Of a stretch of 64,000 bases of DNA, positions 13,852 to 25,526 are shown in pieces. Origin of the DNA: Pogonophryne albipinna (taxonomy: Eukaryota > Chordata > Actinopteri > Perciformes > Artedidraconidae); the NCBI GenBank assembly GCA_028583405.1, contig CM053249.1, positions 36,160,628 to 36,224,627 of the forward strand, given 5' to 3'. Each line of letters begins with the position of its first letter. The first letter of the stretch is position 1. The notes beneath the pieces were generated by a model. The model ran no database searches. It was not told the origin of the DNA and saw only the letters and a program-made list of their open reading frames with translations. Both the position numbers and the translations under genes were made by a program.

Positions 13852-14199
13852 TAACACAATGTAGGCGGGGCAATCGGCTGTTCGGCGGAATTACAGGAAA
13901 CATAAAACATATTATTGCAGAACAAGTGTGTTATTTATGAAAGTGGTGTGTTTGTGTGTTTTAGGGGCTGTAGATATAATTATTTGTATTTCAACAGTGA
14001 GCTACAAAGACAATCAGATTATGAATGAACAGTATGAAGTTCATCAACATTGAAATATATTTTATTATCAAAATAATATTTAACTGTTATCAAAACGTAG
14101 TGCAACTGTAGAAGCTTGCTCTGTTGTCTCGCTGAAAGAACTAGAAAATGCATTTCCTGCAGAAAATGCGTGTGAATGCTGTAAACTGTGAACATTTAT

Positions 14200-14450
14200 G
14201 GCTGAATAATTTTTTTCCCCTTAAACTGTGGGTTTTCTCTGGAAGTTTTTCCTTGTACGATGTGAGGGTCTAAGGATAGAGGGTGTCGTTGTTCTCATAC
14301 TGATATTCTGAACAATCTGTGCTGTTGTATTTGCTGTAAAGTGTCTCTACTGTAGGCTATTTTTATTATATGTACAGCACTTTGGCTAGACCAAAAATCG
14401 TTTATAAATGTGCTACATAAATAAAACTTGATTTGATTTGATTTGAATTT
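14200..14450 (+). repeat. LINE 3' UTR/tail, (TTGAT)n-ended
   Basis: The sequence includes TTTTCTCTGGAAGTTTTTCC, then GTACAGCACTTTGG, and ends AATAAAACTTGATTTGATTT with further repeats of TTGAT. This is the layout of a CR1/L2- or jockey-like LINE 3' end in fish. Only the 3' part is present. Confidence 0.5.
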
Positions 14451-15159
14451 AGCTGAAAATGCAGAAAAAGCTGAATATGTTATTAGCTGAATGATAGTTG
14501 CTTTTAGCTACACAAATGCAGAAAAAGCTTAATATTTAAAAGAAAAGGTTTGAAAAAGGTATAAACAACAACATGTATAGCCTTGATGTCCTGAACTAGC
14601 TGAATAATGTAATAGTTGAATGGTTTCTGCAGCTGAAAATAGGCTGAAGGAGTTAAATATCAGATGTAAGTAGTAGTGAATGAATTTGTATTAAGATGAG
14701 AAAAGAAAGTAAAAAGGCTTGGGAAAGCAGCAGAATATTTGAACTGAAAACTTTTGAACTAACTTGATGGTGAATGATCTGTCGCCATGCCAACGACATT
14801 TGATGACACCCCATAATACGCTTAGATGTGTTGATGGCTGCATCGTTACCAAACCTGTGAAGTTTTGGGCCATTTTGAGAATTTTCACTGAAGTTATGAG
14901 AAAACCGTGTTTCATGGTGAGCATTGTGTTGCCATGGCAACGGCATTTGAAGAAATCTCAAAACGTTCCCGTAGATGTCTTCACGGCTGGACTGTTAGCA
15001 CACATGTGAAGTTTGAGCACTTTTTCAACATTTTCATAGGAGTTAGACATTACAATAGGAGGTTACATTACTCTCTCTCTTCTCTTGATCGCCCTCTCAC
15101 TCTTCTCTTGATCGCCCTCTCTCTCTTCTCTTGATCATTCATCATCATCGGTGTGTGTC

Positions 15160-15247
15160 TGTGTGAGAGAGAGAGAGTGTGTGTGTGTCTGTGTGTGAGA
15201 GAGAGAGAGTGTGTGTGTGTGTGTCTGTGTGTGAGAGAGAGAGAGAG

Positions 15248-15339
<92 letters not shown>

Positions 15340-15538
15340 TGTGTGTGTCTGTGTGCGTGAGAGAGAGTGAGTGTGTGTCTGTGTTTGTGAGAGAGAGTGT
15401 GTGTCTGTGTGTGTGAGAGTGTGTGTGTGTCTGTGTGTGAGAGAGAGAGAGTGTGTGTGTCTGTGTGTTTGAGAGACAGTGTGTGTGTCTGTGTGTGTGA
15501 GAGAGAGAGAGAGAGAGTGTGTGTGTCTGTGTGAAAGA

Positions 15539-15569
<31 letters not shown>

Positions 15570-15828
15570 AGAGTGTGTGTGTGAGAGAGAGAGAGTGTGT
15601 GTGTCTGTGTGTGAGAGAGAGAGTATGTGTGTCTGTGTGTGAGATAGAGAGTGTGTGTCTGTGTGTGAGAGAGAGATAGAGAGAGAGTGTGTCTGTGTGT
15701 GTGAGAGAGAGAGAGAGAGAGAATGTGTGTGAGAGAGAGTGTGTGTGTCTGTGTGTGAGAGGGAGAGAGTGTGTCTGTGTCTGTGTGTGAGAGAGAGAGT
15801 GTGTCTGTGTGTGTGAGAGAGAGAGATA

Positions 15829-15875
<47 letters not shown>

Positions 15876-16081
15876 TGAGAGGGAGAGAGTGTGTGTGTGT
15901 GTGTGTGTGTCTGTGTGTGTGAGAGAGTGTGTGTGTTAGAGAGAGTGTGTGTGTGTGTCTGTGTGTTTGTGTATGTCTGTGTGTGAGAGAGAGAGAGAGA
16001 GAGTGTGTGTGTGTGTGTGAGAGAGAGAGTGTGTGTTTGTGTTTGTGTGTCTGTCTGTCTGTCTGTGTGAGAGAGAGAGAG

Positions 16082-16163
<82 letters not shown>
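15160..16163. repeat. Compound (GT)n/(GA)n satellite-like block, 1 kb
   Basis: Alternating blocks of (GT)n, (GA)n and GTCTGTGT run almost without break for 1 kb. The recurring unit is roughly GTGTGTGTCTGTGTGTGAGAGAGA. ORFs of Cys-Val and Arg-Glu repeats across it are artefacts. Confidence 0.95.
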
Positions 16164-16164
<1 letters not shown>

Positions 16165-16491
16165 TAATTGTTACAGCTCATTGCAATAACTTCCATGTTA
16201 AAAAAAGACTTTAAAAAGCTGAATATTTTAAAAAGTATAACATATTTTGAAAAAGTTGAAAGTTTCCCATCATGTGTTGAAAAGGCTCAATAGTTTGATA
16301 TTTGAATGGTTCCTACAGCTGAAATTAGGCTGAAGGAGTTAAATAAAGATATTAAATGTAAGTATTAGTGATTGCATGTTTACAAACACCCGTGTGTGTA
16401 AACCCAGAGATCAAAGGTTTCCATGGTGTCTGCTCTGATTGGATGATGTCACTCACTTGTGTGTGTGTCGCTCCAATCTGCCCAGCAACAC

Positions 16492-16497
16492 CATGAC
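16492..16497. repeat. Target site duplication CATGAC, left
   Basis: The 6-bp CATGAC at the left edge of the large transposon is identical to 33957-33962 at its right edge. Confidence 0.9.
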
Positions 16498-16907
16498 TAT
16501 GGAGGACGGAACATGACTTAAGTATAAATAAATAAATGTGTAAATAAATGTATGAAGAAATACAGGAATAAATAAATAAATACGTAAATAAATAAATAAA
16601 TACAGGAATAAATAAATACAGGAATAAATAAATGACGAAATAAATACATAAATAAATAAATGTTGAAATGAATACACAAATAAATAAATAAAAGAATAAA
16701 TAAATAAATAAATGCATAAATAAATATGGAAAAAAATACACCAATGTATAAATAAATAAATAAAAGTCGAAAATAAAACAGAACACACGTTATTATATAT
16801 CTTTCATTTATTTCTACATTTACGCGACATACATTTATTTATTTATGTATTTATGTGTCCGTATGCTAATGAGGTGGGCGGTCCTAACCTCAGTCTGAAG
16901 TAGGATT
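16498..16907. repeat. Left terminal inverted repeat of the 17.5 kb transposon
   Basis: About 410 bp that match 33571-33956 in inverse. Most of it (16526-16770) is imperfect AAAT tetranucleotide array, followed by a shared stretch containing ATGCTAATGAGGTGGGCGGT and CCTCAGTCTGAAG. Homology stops near TAGGATT, about 145 bp before the integrase start codon, so the repeat probably carries the promoter. Confidence 0.88.
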
Positions 16908-17050
16908 GGTTACAGGAGTGTGTGATCATTTCTGGCAGAGGGCTCTACTACTAACGCCTGGCTAACCGCGCTGATTCGAATGCAGGAGCTTTACTGTTTA
17001 GCCCTTATCTTTATACATCCATGGTTTATCCACAGTTGTAAGGTTTATTT

Positions 17051-20000
17051 ATGGATATTGGTTTAAGAGCCATTGGAGATCATTTACGATCATTAGCGGA
17101 CCATTTAGAGAACGGAGAACCAAAAGACTATGTCCAGTTTCGTGTGGAACGATGTATAGAGGACTTGGCTCAGCTCGACATGGATGTGGATGTTAACCCA
17201 GCTGTGTTTGAGAGTCTTCAAGAGGTTGCCCGCCAACTTGAAATCCTCTCGGAAACAGAGGAGGCGACCCTTGGGCGTCCATCTTACATGTTGCCCCTAA
17301 ACGTTATTGAAGCACATCTTCGTTGGGGCCACACCGCTGAGGACATCGCGCAGGTGTTCGGGGTGTGCGAAAGAACAATTCGTCGGAGGATGACACAGAA
17401 CGGGATACGGTAGGTTTAATCCGCATTCTTTCACATTTTTTGTCTGGATTTTCTTACTTTTATTGTTTTGGCGTAGGCTATATCAGTGTACACATTTGTT
17501 AGACGCATTAACTTGTGTTTAGTAATGATGACGTTTCATTAGCCTACATTTTCTCCATCCAAATTAGCCTACTTGTTTATAGATTGTTTACATATTTATT
17601 AAAATGGTAATAGGCAATTTATATGTTGAAACCAATACATCAGATAGACATGTGTCGGGGCAAAGATACAAACATGCTTTGTATACAAAGCAAAGGTACC
17701 ATTACCTCAGACATGATGTAGGCCTAATAATAGTAATGAGGTTTAAGAGACCAGCTCATTTGTTTCCTAAATCTTTCAATGCAGGTTAGTACAGAGCAAC
17801 ACACTCATTCTGATGTGTTTTGATTGTACAGTGCAAAAGGTGACTATTGTTTATTGTGACTTACTATTGTTTCGTTATTTTTGATGATCAGGGTCCAAGA
17901 TCTATTAACTCTGTTAGATGGCAACAGTTTGGATGAAACTGTTACCCAAATTCTGCAGCATCATCCCAACTCTGGATACAAAATGATGGTGGGGCACCTG
18001 AATGCACGAGGGATACGCATACAAAGTAAGGGATTGTTATTATTATAATAATCCTCCATGCAGTTTTTACTACTTGATAATGAATCACATTATTCTGGCA
18101 TATTTAGGAATGCTTTACTTTTCATTATGTTGCAGTACACCATATCTCTGCATTTTCCCAAATATAACAGGACAGCGTGTCCAGGAATCCATGCGGCGCG
18201 TTGATCCAGGTGGAGTTTTGATTCGCACTCTGCAGCTGAACCCAAGAAGGCGCAGGAAGTACTTTGTACCAGCACCGAACAGTTTATGGCACATCGACGG
18301 AAATCACAAACTGATTAGGTATAGTATAATCATTAACACTCTCAAGCATTGCTCAAACATCCACTTCACTACAGTTACAAAAGATGGGCCCATCTAAAGT
18401 GTTCTAATCAATCGGCTTCAATGCAAACCAGACTTCAAGATTCAAAGGCTTTATTGTCATATGCATGATAGCTTTTTTTATTGGTTGGTTATGAAAATCT
18501 GAAGTCTCAGTCTCCTCTAACAACGCAACATACAATATTCTGTAGACACAAAAACAAGTTAAAACACTGCAAGAAGAAATATAAATAAAATATAAATGAA
18601 ATGTATCAAATGATTAATTGCACCAAATTCCTCTGCATGCAAATTACTTTTACTATCAAAATTAAGATGATTTATGTTTTGTAATTATAACTTTTAGTAG
18701 GGTAAGGCCTTTTAAATGTGTAAATGTCTGTACATACATTAGTGGATTGACCTTAATGTGTGCCTATACATATCCCTTTAGGTGGCGTTTTGTTGTGCAT
18801 GGTGGTATTGACGGCTTTAGTCGTCTCATCGTGTACTGGAGTGCTGCCACCAACAATCGGGCAGCAACAGTTTTAAGAAGCTTTTTGGAAGCCGCCAATG
18901 TCTACGGTGTGCCATCACGTGTGAGGTCAGATAAAGGTGGAGAAAATGTTGACGTTGCTACATGGTGGCAAACCGAGGAGAGAACAGGAATTCACACATT
19001 GCTGGCAGGAGTGTCCATAATCAAAGGTACCTTAAACTTCAAGTCAAACTTTTATCAAATTAAGTCTTTGGTAAAGATTGCAATGTCAACTATATGTCTT
19101 TAGCTATTATTAATTTTATTTTTGTTCGTCTTCCTCTGTGAGATAAAACCATAGAAATAAAAAAGTTATATTTCTATAATACAAACACTATAATTATGAC
19201 ACCAACTGTATAATTTGACAAGAAGGATAACAATATTTTTCAAACATCTATTTAGTGGAAGTCCCAGCACGTTGCATGACCGGGCAAATTACTGTTGGAA
19301 CTTGGATTTTGAATGTATTTTCCAGCCAAGAGAACCTTACATTAATATTGAACCACAACAGTTAATGTGGCATAAATATCCCATTACTCCGTCTTTTTTT
19401 ATACATCCATATGTTCAGCTGATATATTTCCTGATCCAGTTTCAACAAAGCTTACAGTAGAAAAACCTCACCCAAGTTTGATGAACTTTGCTCAAGCAAA
19501 ATGTTGTTTGCTAAATCCAACTTCCAGGCATTATTGTGCACTTGCCACTTAATCAGGAACATTTTCCTATTGAAATCGGCAAAAATGTTAATACTTAGCT
19601 TCTAATTAATGTAATTCAATTCTAAATGTACTTACCATTTGTGGTATAGGTGAAAGGTGATATTTTGCATGTATGTTATTTTTTTTTGTTCACTTAGCAG
19701 ACTAAATATTTTCCTTCCTTTTTCCTCAAAAGGATAGAAAGGCTCTGGAGAGACGTTTATGTGGGAGTGCTGGATCTCTTCTACACAATGTTTTTCAACC
19801 TAGAGAGAGAAGGCCTTCTCAATCCTGACTGTGAAGTGCATCTCTATGCTCTGCACTGGTGCTTTGTGCCCCACATACAGAAGCACCTGCAGTTTTTCCA
19901 GCAAGGCTGGAACTGCCACCGACTAAGCACTGAGGGAAACCGGTCCCCACTGCAACTGTGGACTCGCCATGAGCGTGAGGCCCAGCAGGAACCTATACAG

Positions 20001-20675
20001 GTTTGATTGTATTCAATAGTTTTATTTTGACTTTGACTTTACTTTCCTACATGGGACCATGTTAACACTAATACCCACTTTTTCTGTCATTACACAAACT
20101 GTTTAAAACAAACAATACAAGGGAGGTCCATTCCAAAGTGCATATAGTTGCACAATGTAACAAATAGTGGCCTGTTGTCGAGGAAACTGAATGTGATGGA
20201 ATTATTTTATTCTGCATATCATCGGCACTTTAAACACTTCTATGAGGTATTCCTAAAATGCTGTGATCAACCAGAACAAGCGGTTAAGGAAGATAATGAT
20301 ACATCAGGGCTTTCTGCTCTCTCTAATTATTTGATTGATGTCATAGTTGTTCATGAGACATTAATCAGGAATTCCAGGAGATGATACAAAACTTTAGGTT
20401 ATATAAAATGAATTAACTGACAAATATATTAAAACTTTGATTTTGGTTCACTCTAACTTTAGCTCTTGCAATTGCAGGTTGACATTGAGTTTGGAGTTGA
20501 CTGGACTGGACCATGTGCTCATCGCCAGCCTCATGTTGTGGTTCCTGAAGTTCAGCTGCAACGTTCACTGACTGACCAGGAAGTGGAAAGACTTCCAGAG
20601 CTTGATGGCCCTCTGTCCAATGTGTGGAATGTCTATGTACAAACTGTGGGCTTATTGACTGAAGTGCTACAGTAA
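17051..20675 (+). pseudogene. DDE integrase-type transposase (IS3EU-like), six exons, one frameshift
   Basis: Predicted exons are 17051-17409, 17892-18025, 18171-18318, 18782-19026, 19733-20000 and 20478-20675, all with GT/AG borders and agreeing phase. Exon 1 encodes an N-terminal helix and a helix-turn-helix (about residues 84-118: HTAEDIAQVFGVCERTIRRR). Exon 3 ends in the first catalytic Asp motif, WHIDGNHKL. Exon 4 has the second, VRSDKGGEN. Exon 5 opens with RIERLWRDV, carrying the catalytic Glu about 33-34 residues later. This is the rve-like core found in many fish 'integrase core domain' proteins. Near 18988-18991 one base is missing. Before it the frame is good; after it the expected AGRSVHNQ motif continues in the next frame. 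The exons total 1352 nt, one short of a multiple of three, which agrees. Product about 450 residues; AATAAA follows at 20812. Confidence 0.85.
18425..18470 (-). repeat. LINE/SINE tail fragment in an integrase intron
   Basis: TTCAAAGGCTTTATTGTCAT in intron 3 resembles the inverted 3' tail of a fish non-LTR element. It is short and borderless. Confidence 0.35.
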
Positions 20676-20979
20676 ATGTGTGTGTATCAAAAGGCTGTTG
20701 CTGTGGGAAATGTAGTCTTTTAAAGTTTTGACTAGGACGATTAGGTGACAATATTTGACTGAGTTACATGAAGACGCTGGTACCAAGATTCAGTATATTT
20801 CGATTTGAATACAATAAAAATTAAATGGTAATGAAATTACATTCAGTAGTCATTTTAAACATGTGTTGCACTGAACCATATGCTTGTGAATCAACACTTA
20901 CTGTAATGCATCAAGAAATATACATTTGTTACAGTTAATGAACATTTTGTAACCAATATCAATTTAAAACTTTGAAAAT

Positions 20980-21045
20980 ATATAAAGATAAACATGCTTT
21001 CTTTGTTATGTGCAATAACCAAGGAAAGCATGTTTATCTTTATAT
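20980..21045. promoter_or_regulatory. Near-perfect hairpin between convergent gene ends
   Basis: ATATAAAGATAAACATGCTT plus TC at 20980-21001 is the exact inverse of 21024-21045. The stem continues inward with one mismatch (CTTTG/CAAGG) and then GTTAT/ATAAC, leaving almost no loop. It lies 300 bp past the integrase stop and 130 bp past the HECT stop, in the only intergenic gap between the two convergent genes. It could act as a shared 3' processing or termination structure, or be a tiny MITE. No clear duplication flanks it. Confidence 0.7.
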
Positions 21046-22439
21046 GTTTCAGTGTTACACAAACTGGCCGGAGTAGGCATTAACTGAGTTTTTTTTCCTC
21101 TCTGAAACATACATTTTTGGCCGGCCAAACAAAAGACAACAAATCTTACACAAGTACTAAGGTGTGTCCGTCTCGTCAGACCATTCCGAACCCAGTTTCA
21201 GTGCTCCAAATAGCAGCAAGAATGTCCCTTTCAAACGTACAGTACTCTTTGTAATGTCCTGGAAGTTACAGCTGGTGAAAGCATGTGGAAGAGCTGGGGA
21301 AGTTGCTCTCCACCACGGTCACATCCAGGCCATGTCTAGGAAGCACATTCCATCATATCCAGAACTTCACAAGTTTCCCAAGGATAAGAGGAGATGCTTT
21401 ATAAAACAGAGAATAAATTCATTTTATTATAATTGCTTTCAGTTAATAGTTAAATAACAATAATGTTACTTAAAGTACGCCTTGGATTGTTACTGTAGCT
21501 GAAAATCCACGGTTAAACATAAAAACAGAGGAAGCGCAGCTTTCGTTATAATAATTACAAACTTTCAGTAAACAAAGCTTGAAGACGTTGTTTTACCCAT
21601 CTCAATAAATGTGCGCAGGAATCCTGTGAGCCTACAGGAATCCTCCAAAGAGACTTCACTGTCTTCATCCTCATCCTGTGTGGGCCAGTTTATCTTCTCC
21701 AAGACCATCTGACAGATTTAGTTTTGAAAGGAGCACAATAATAAACAGAACATACAAGAAACTGCAGGTTTTGCTGTGTAGCAGCAGAGTAGTCTAAAGA
21801 TACAGTTGTTCTATTGGTTTAGCTCCTTTTAAGCAGCAAGTAGCATCATTTCATTTAAAAATATGTTTGCGTATGTGAATGTTTGTTATAATAAACTTAA
21901 AGCAATGGAGGTCTGAGAGTAGTAAATAAACCCAATTTCTAACTCCTGGGAGTTAGGAGGAAGGATTTGACTGAGCAGCATGAGATCACTTACCCGTGGT
22001 GTGCACTGCAAATCAGATGCTCTTGGAAAGAGAAGGGGAATCGTGTCTTTCCTCTCCGTTAGCAGAGGCCAGATCAGTGTCTCTTTTAAACCCCTTCGTA
22101 ACTGCTTGACTTGTCTGGAGGTTCTTCAGAAAAGCAAAGCAGCCTGATTTATCTAATAGCCCAATAAGCATGTTTTAATACACGTATTAACATCCAAATA
22201 TGTATTTAACAAAAAAGCTAAAATGTGATATGCCAAAATTAGGTCCTACTTCAAAACTTCAACTGTGATTAGTCAGTCTGATTCATATGACCTGTTAAGT
22301 ACAGAATACTCACAGCATGGAGGATCAGTTTATCAAATAGCCATCTCCTGTTGTCACATGTGACTAGAGGCAAATCCCAGGACAGTGTCAACTCATTGAT
22401 GAGTTTTTTTTCTTCTCATCTCTTTCGACTCCACCTCGA

Positions 22440-22642
22440 GCGATAGAATTACTAACAAAGAACTGCTAACAGAGCACTTATATACTAATAAAGGACTGGC
22501 TTATCTATAGCCAGTTGAGTAGCACTTGAAATGTTTGGCTCTATGAAACCTGATGTACTTATATGATTCTGTTTTCTTCAAGGTGTCTTCCTGGTCGAAT
22601 GTACTTATTGTAAGTCGCTTTGGATAAAAGCGTCAGCTAAAT
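22440..22642 (+). repeat. Non-LTR element 3' tail, interrupted by the ERV (left part)
   Basis: GTAAGTCGCTTTGGATAAAA plus GCGTC is an extremely common fish repeat end that normally runs into (AATGT)n. Here it is cut after TAAAT at 22642 and resumes at 30172-30201 with TAAATGCAATGTAATGTAAT. The ERV therefore inserted inside this older repeat. Confidence 0.7.
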
Positions 22643-23077
22643 TGTGAGGTATCTATATTACTTTGTAAGGGTAAAACCCCAGCTCGGTTCAATATACCAG
22701 ATCCAGTGAACAGAGAAGACAGGACTCGAGTTTTAAGTTTACTTGCTGCAAGGAGAATCGGCGAGTGACATGCAATGTCGACTCCTAACCAAATCCTACT
22801 GCCTTGTTCCCATGCAGCCTTTTTATTCAGAAATACAATTTACATAACATGCATGAGGAAGTGGCTATGACCAACGCCTTAGTTGTCATATGGGAATCTT
22901 GTGACTCGCAGTCATATGGATGTGTGTGTGTGTGTGTATGGTCCAAGGAACAGACTATAGTCTGTTCCTCTTTTCTGACCACGAGTCTCCTGTACCACAT
23001 TTATGAGAACACATGATGTAAACATATTTATCAAAACACATTATGAAAACATATTTATCCTTCAATAAACTCTAACA
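22643..23077 (-). repeat. ERV 3' LTR
   Basis: 435 bp, starting TGTTAGAG on the - strand and ending CCTCACA. It contains AATAAA-like signals and a short GT tract. It is 435 bp against 433 bp for the partner because of one extra GT unit. Confidence 0.93.
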
Positions 23078-23095
23078 TTCCCTCCTGTTTTTCAT
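23078..23095 (-). other. Polypurine tract of the ERV
   Basis: On the - strand AAAAACAGGAGGGAA lies directly before the 3' LTR. This is the usual primer for plus-strand DNA synthesis in retroviruses. Confidence 0.8.
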
Positions 23096-23216
23096 AATTA
23101 CTAGCTGGTTACAGTGTCTTTATTACTTTCAGAATTAATTCACTTGTTTTTGACATTTTCGAACCATTCGTCATATGACAGACAGTAACCTAGCTTTAAG
23201 TCTTACACATTGGAGG

Positions 23217-23444
23217 TTAGGTGAGTATACCCAGTGCATGGCTGCTAGCTGGCTCCAACCAGGCATTTGTCATCCTAGGGAAGTGTTCAGTTTTGTCGTT
23301 GTAGTTCCATGGGTCATCGTTGAGTAGTGACCATTTTTCCTCTCGATGGACTTCTTCTTTTGTTGAGGATTCCTCACTCAATTGTCTTATAGTCATTAGC
23401 GTCAGACCCAGCAGGGCCACTACGAACAACACCTCTCCCAACAT
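23217..23444 (-). pseudogene. Possible env remnant
   Basis: A 75-residue frame starts with a hydrophobic stretch (MLGEVLFVVALLGLTL) and then turns polar. It sits where env should begin, after integrase. Only about 450 bp separate integrase from the polypurine tract, far too little for a complete env. No surface or transmembrane subunit motif is visible, so this could equally be a chance frame. Confidence 0.35.
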
Positions 23445-23541
23445 AGTCTATTTGTGATAGTGGTTCTGTTGTTTTCTTCACCGGGGTTGAGACCAGTATT
23501 TCCTAATGAAACACCGTCCTTTGTAGCCGGACTTCCACCAC

Positions 23542-24522
23542 TTATCCGTCGTTAAGTTGGAGAGGTATTACCTTTTTGCAGTGGCTCTGATGTATCCACG
23601 TAGTTCTTTCAGCGATTTTTAGTGCAGTCGGTGTTGTCAGCAGTACCGTGTAGGGACCGTCCCACCGTGGACAGTGCCAATGCTTCCTCTTAATCACCTT
23701 CACGAGGACCTGGTCACCAGTCTGCACTCGAGTATCCTGTAAAGGAGTAGAAATGTCTGGGAAGTTATTTGTTCGAGCTATCTCATTGCTTCTGAAGAGT
23801 CTGCTCATCCATTCAGCTAATGTAGTCTCTGCCTCAGCATCATCCTCCTCCCTCACCTCGTCTGTGATTGGTAGTCTGAATTGCCTTCCTGTTATGATCT
23901 CAAAGGGAGACAACCCTTTTGCCGTGGGCGTGATTCTCATGCATGTTTCTACTAGAGACACACATTCCACCCACGGTCTTCCTGTTTCCTCCATTGTTTT
24001 CCTTAGTCTTAACTTTACTGTTCCGTTTGTTCTTTCCACTAAGCCTGCACTCTGTGGATGATATGCACAATGGTTTTTTAATGTTATCCCCATATGTTCG
24101 GACAGTTTGGTAATAACCTGATTTACAAAATGGGAACCATTATCACTGTACAGTTTCTCTGGAATACCTCTGTTTGATATTATTGTCTTGCATATGGCTT
24201 TTGCTACGGTAATAGCGTCTGCATGTTTTGCTGGGAATATTTCAACCCACTTTGAAAACGGACATATCATTACCAAACAGTATTTGTACCCTTGGCATGG
24301 TGTTAGTTCGATGAAGTCCATATGCATGTGTTGAAACGGGTATGTTGGTGGAGGGAACTTTCCTCTCTGTGGTCGCTCATTGCCTTGAGCATTGTGTCTG
24401 CAACATACTATACAGGCTCTACAAAAGTTTTTAGAAAATTTAATGTAGTTGTATGTATGGAAGTGTTCATTTATTATTGTTATCATCCCTCGTGTTGAGA
24501 CATGGCACTGCCCATGACTCAA
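23542..24522 (-). CDS. ERV integrase
   Basis: A 326-residue open frame covering most of a gammaretroviral-type integrase. The catalytic core shows [16 protein letters not shown] and [13 protein letters not shown], giving the D, D and E residues. The C-terminus has [10 protein letters not shown] and WIHQSHCKK, the GPY-type module seen in ERV1 and gammaretroviruses. The zinc-binding N-terminus is only partly in this frame (H..H..CRACIVC). The frame is open from its first Met to its stop, but it is separated from RNase H by a stop or frameshift near 24540. Confidence 0.9.
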   Translation of the reverse strand: MSHGQCHVSTRGMITIINEHFHTYNYIKFSKNFCRACIVCCRHNAQGNERPQRGKFPPPTYPFQHMHMDFIELTPCQGYKYCLVMICPFSKWVEIFPAKHADAITVAKAICKTIISNRGIPEKLYSDNGSHFVNQVITKLSEHMGITLKNHCAYHPQSAGLVERTNGTVKLRLRKTMEETGRPWVECVSLVETCMRITPTAKGLSPFEIITGRQFRLPITDEVREEDDAEAETTLAEWMSRLFRSNEIARTNNFPDISTPLQDTRVQTGDQVLVKVIKRKHWHCPRWDGPYTVLLTTPTALKIAERTTWIHQSHCKKVIPLQLNDG

Positions 24523-24570
24523 ATGAGCTGCTGTTTTTGTAGAGACTAACAGGGAGTACTATCTTGTTGT

Positions 24571-25389
24571 TTATTCTGAATGTTCCCTCAGGGTCTGTGG
24601 TTGCACATCTGTCAACCATTTCTTCTTTTCTCTGTCGGGTGCGCTGTTCTGCATATCCTTTAATATCACAAGAGGTATTGGTTGTGAAACACTTTCCCCC
24701 TTCTGCAAGAGGATATGAAACCCATATTCGCCCACAGCTGCTAGTTTAGCTACCTTACCCGCGTGTGCATTGCCAAGTGTTACTGCATCCTTTCCACTAG
24801 TGTGCGCAGCACATTTGCAAATAGCGATGCTTTTCGGCAACAACACCGCTTTTAAAAGGTCTGTCAGCAGTTGTGCGTGAGTGACTGGTTTTCCTGTTGA
24901 CGTTTTCATGCCCCTGCGGGCCCATTGGGCTGAAAATACATGTACTGTTGAGTGCGCATACTGGCTGTCTGTCCACATAGTCACATCTTTTCCAACCCCC
25001 GCTTTGCATGCTTCTGTAAGAGCTACTAATTCCGCTGCTTGTGCAGAATATGTGTGTGGGAGTCGGCCTGCTTTTATGACCTGTGTGTGTGATACAACTG
25101 CAAACCCTGTTTGATTTTGGCCTGTTATAGATTTAGAACAGGACCCATCCAACAAACATGTTTCTCCACTTGGCAGTTGAACATCTTTCAAATCTGGTCT
25201 TGGTTTGCATGTTCTGTCAGTCTCTTCTTTACAACAGTGTGGTTCTCCATATTCTGCTGTAGGTATTAATGTGGCTGGATTTAAGATATTACATCTTTTT
25301 ATCACAATGTGTGGTTGTGACATTAGTGTAGCTGTCAGTGCCAAATAACGTGCAGGTGATAAGAAAGCCATTTTGGTGTCATGTAACAA
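24571..25389 (-). CDS. ERV RNase H and linker
   Basis: 272 residues. [17 protein letters not shown] and WTDSQYA supply the D, E and D of RNase H, and HTSGKDAV lies near the last conserved Asp region. The upstream part belongs to the connection domain. A further connection fragment is at 25379-25633 in another frame, so pol is broken between reverse transcriptase and RNase H. Confidence 0.85.
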   Translation of the reverse strand: MLHDTKMAFLSPARYLALTATLMSQPHIVIKRCNILNPATLIPTAEYGEPHCCKEETDRTCKPRPDLKDVQLPSGETCLLDGSCSKSITGQNQTGFAVVSHTQVIKAGRLPHTYSAQAAELVALTEACKAGVGKDVTMWTDSQYAHSTVHVFSAQWARRGMKTSTGKPVTHAQLLTDLLKAVLLPKSIAICKCAAHTSGKDAVTLGNAHAGKVAKLAAVGEYGFHILLQKGESVSQPIPLVILKDMQNSAPDREKKKWLTDVQPQTLREHSE

Positions 25390-25526
25390 CCATGGTGACT
25401 GCGTGTGGAACCATCAGTGTGAGTGGGTGGAACAAAACTATTTCTGCTGTACAATGTACCGCCATTGCTGCAGCGCATACTGCTTGTACGCATATTGGTA
25501 ATGCTTGTGCTACTGGGTCTAACCTT

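Larger units (their letters stand above)
14451..16497. mobile_element. Helitron-like repeat, left part, interrupted at 16497
   Basis: Several hundred bases match other copies in the window (33963-35057, 39030-39425, 40040-40537, 47215-47590). Shared phrases include GGCTTGGGAAAGCAGCAGAA, TTACCAAACCTGTGAAGTTT and ATGAGAAAACCGTG. The family's right end carries a hairpin followed by CTAA and T, as Helitrons do. This left part is expanded by about 1 kb of GT/GA microsatellite and is cut at 16497 by the large transposon. The rest appears to resume at 33963. No Rep/helicase gene is present, so it is non-autonomous. Confidence 0.45.

Noticed and set aside
15179..16189. Cys-Val/Arg-Glu ORFs
   Set aside because: Translations of the GT/GA microsatellite.
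16352..16788. Tyr/Leu/Phe/Ile-rich - strand ORFs resembling membrane proteins
   Set aside because: Translations of the AAAT arrays in the inverted repeat. The same frames appear at 33686-33961 in the other repeat.
20148..20384. Extra integrase exon candidate (78 residues)
   Set aside because: No flanking splice sites in the right phase, and exons 5 and 6 join in phase without it.
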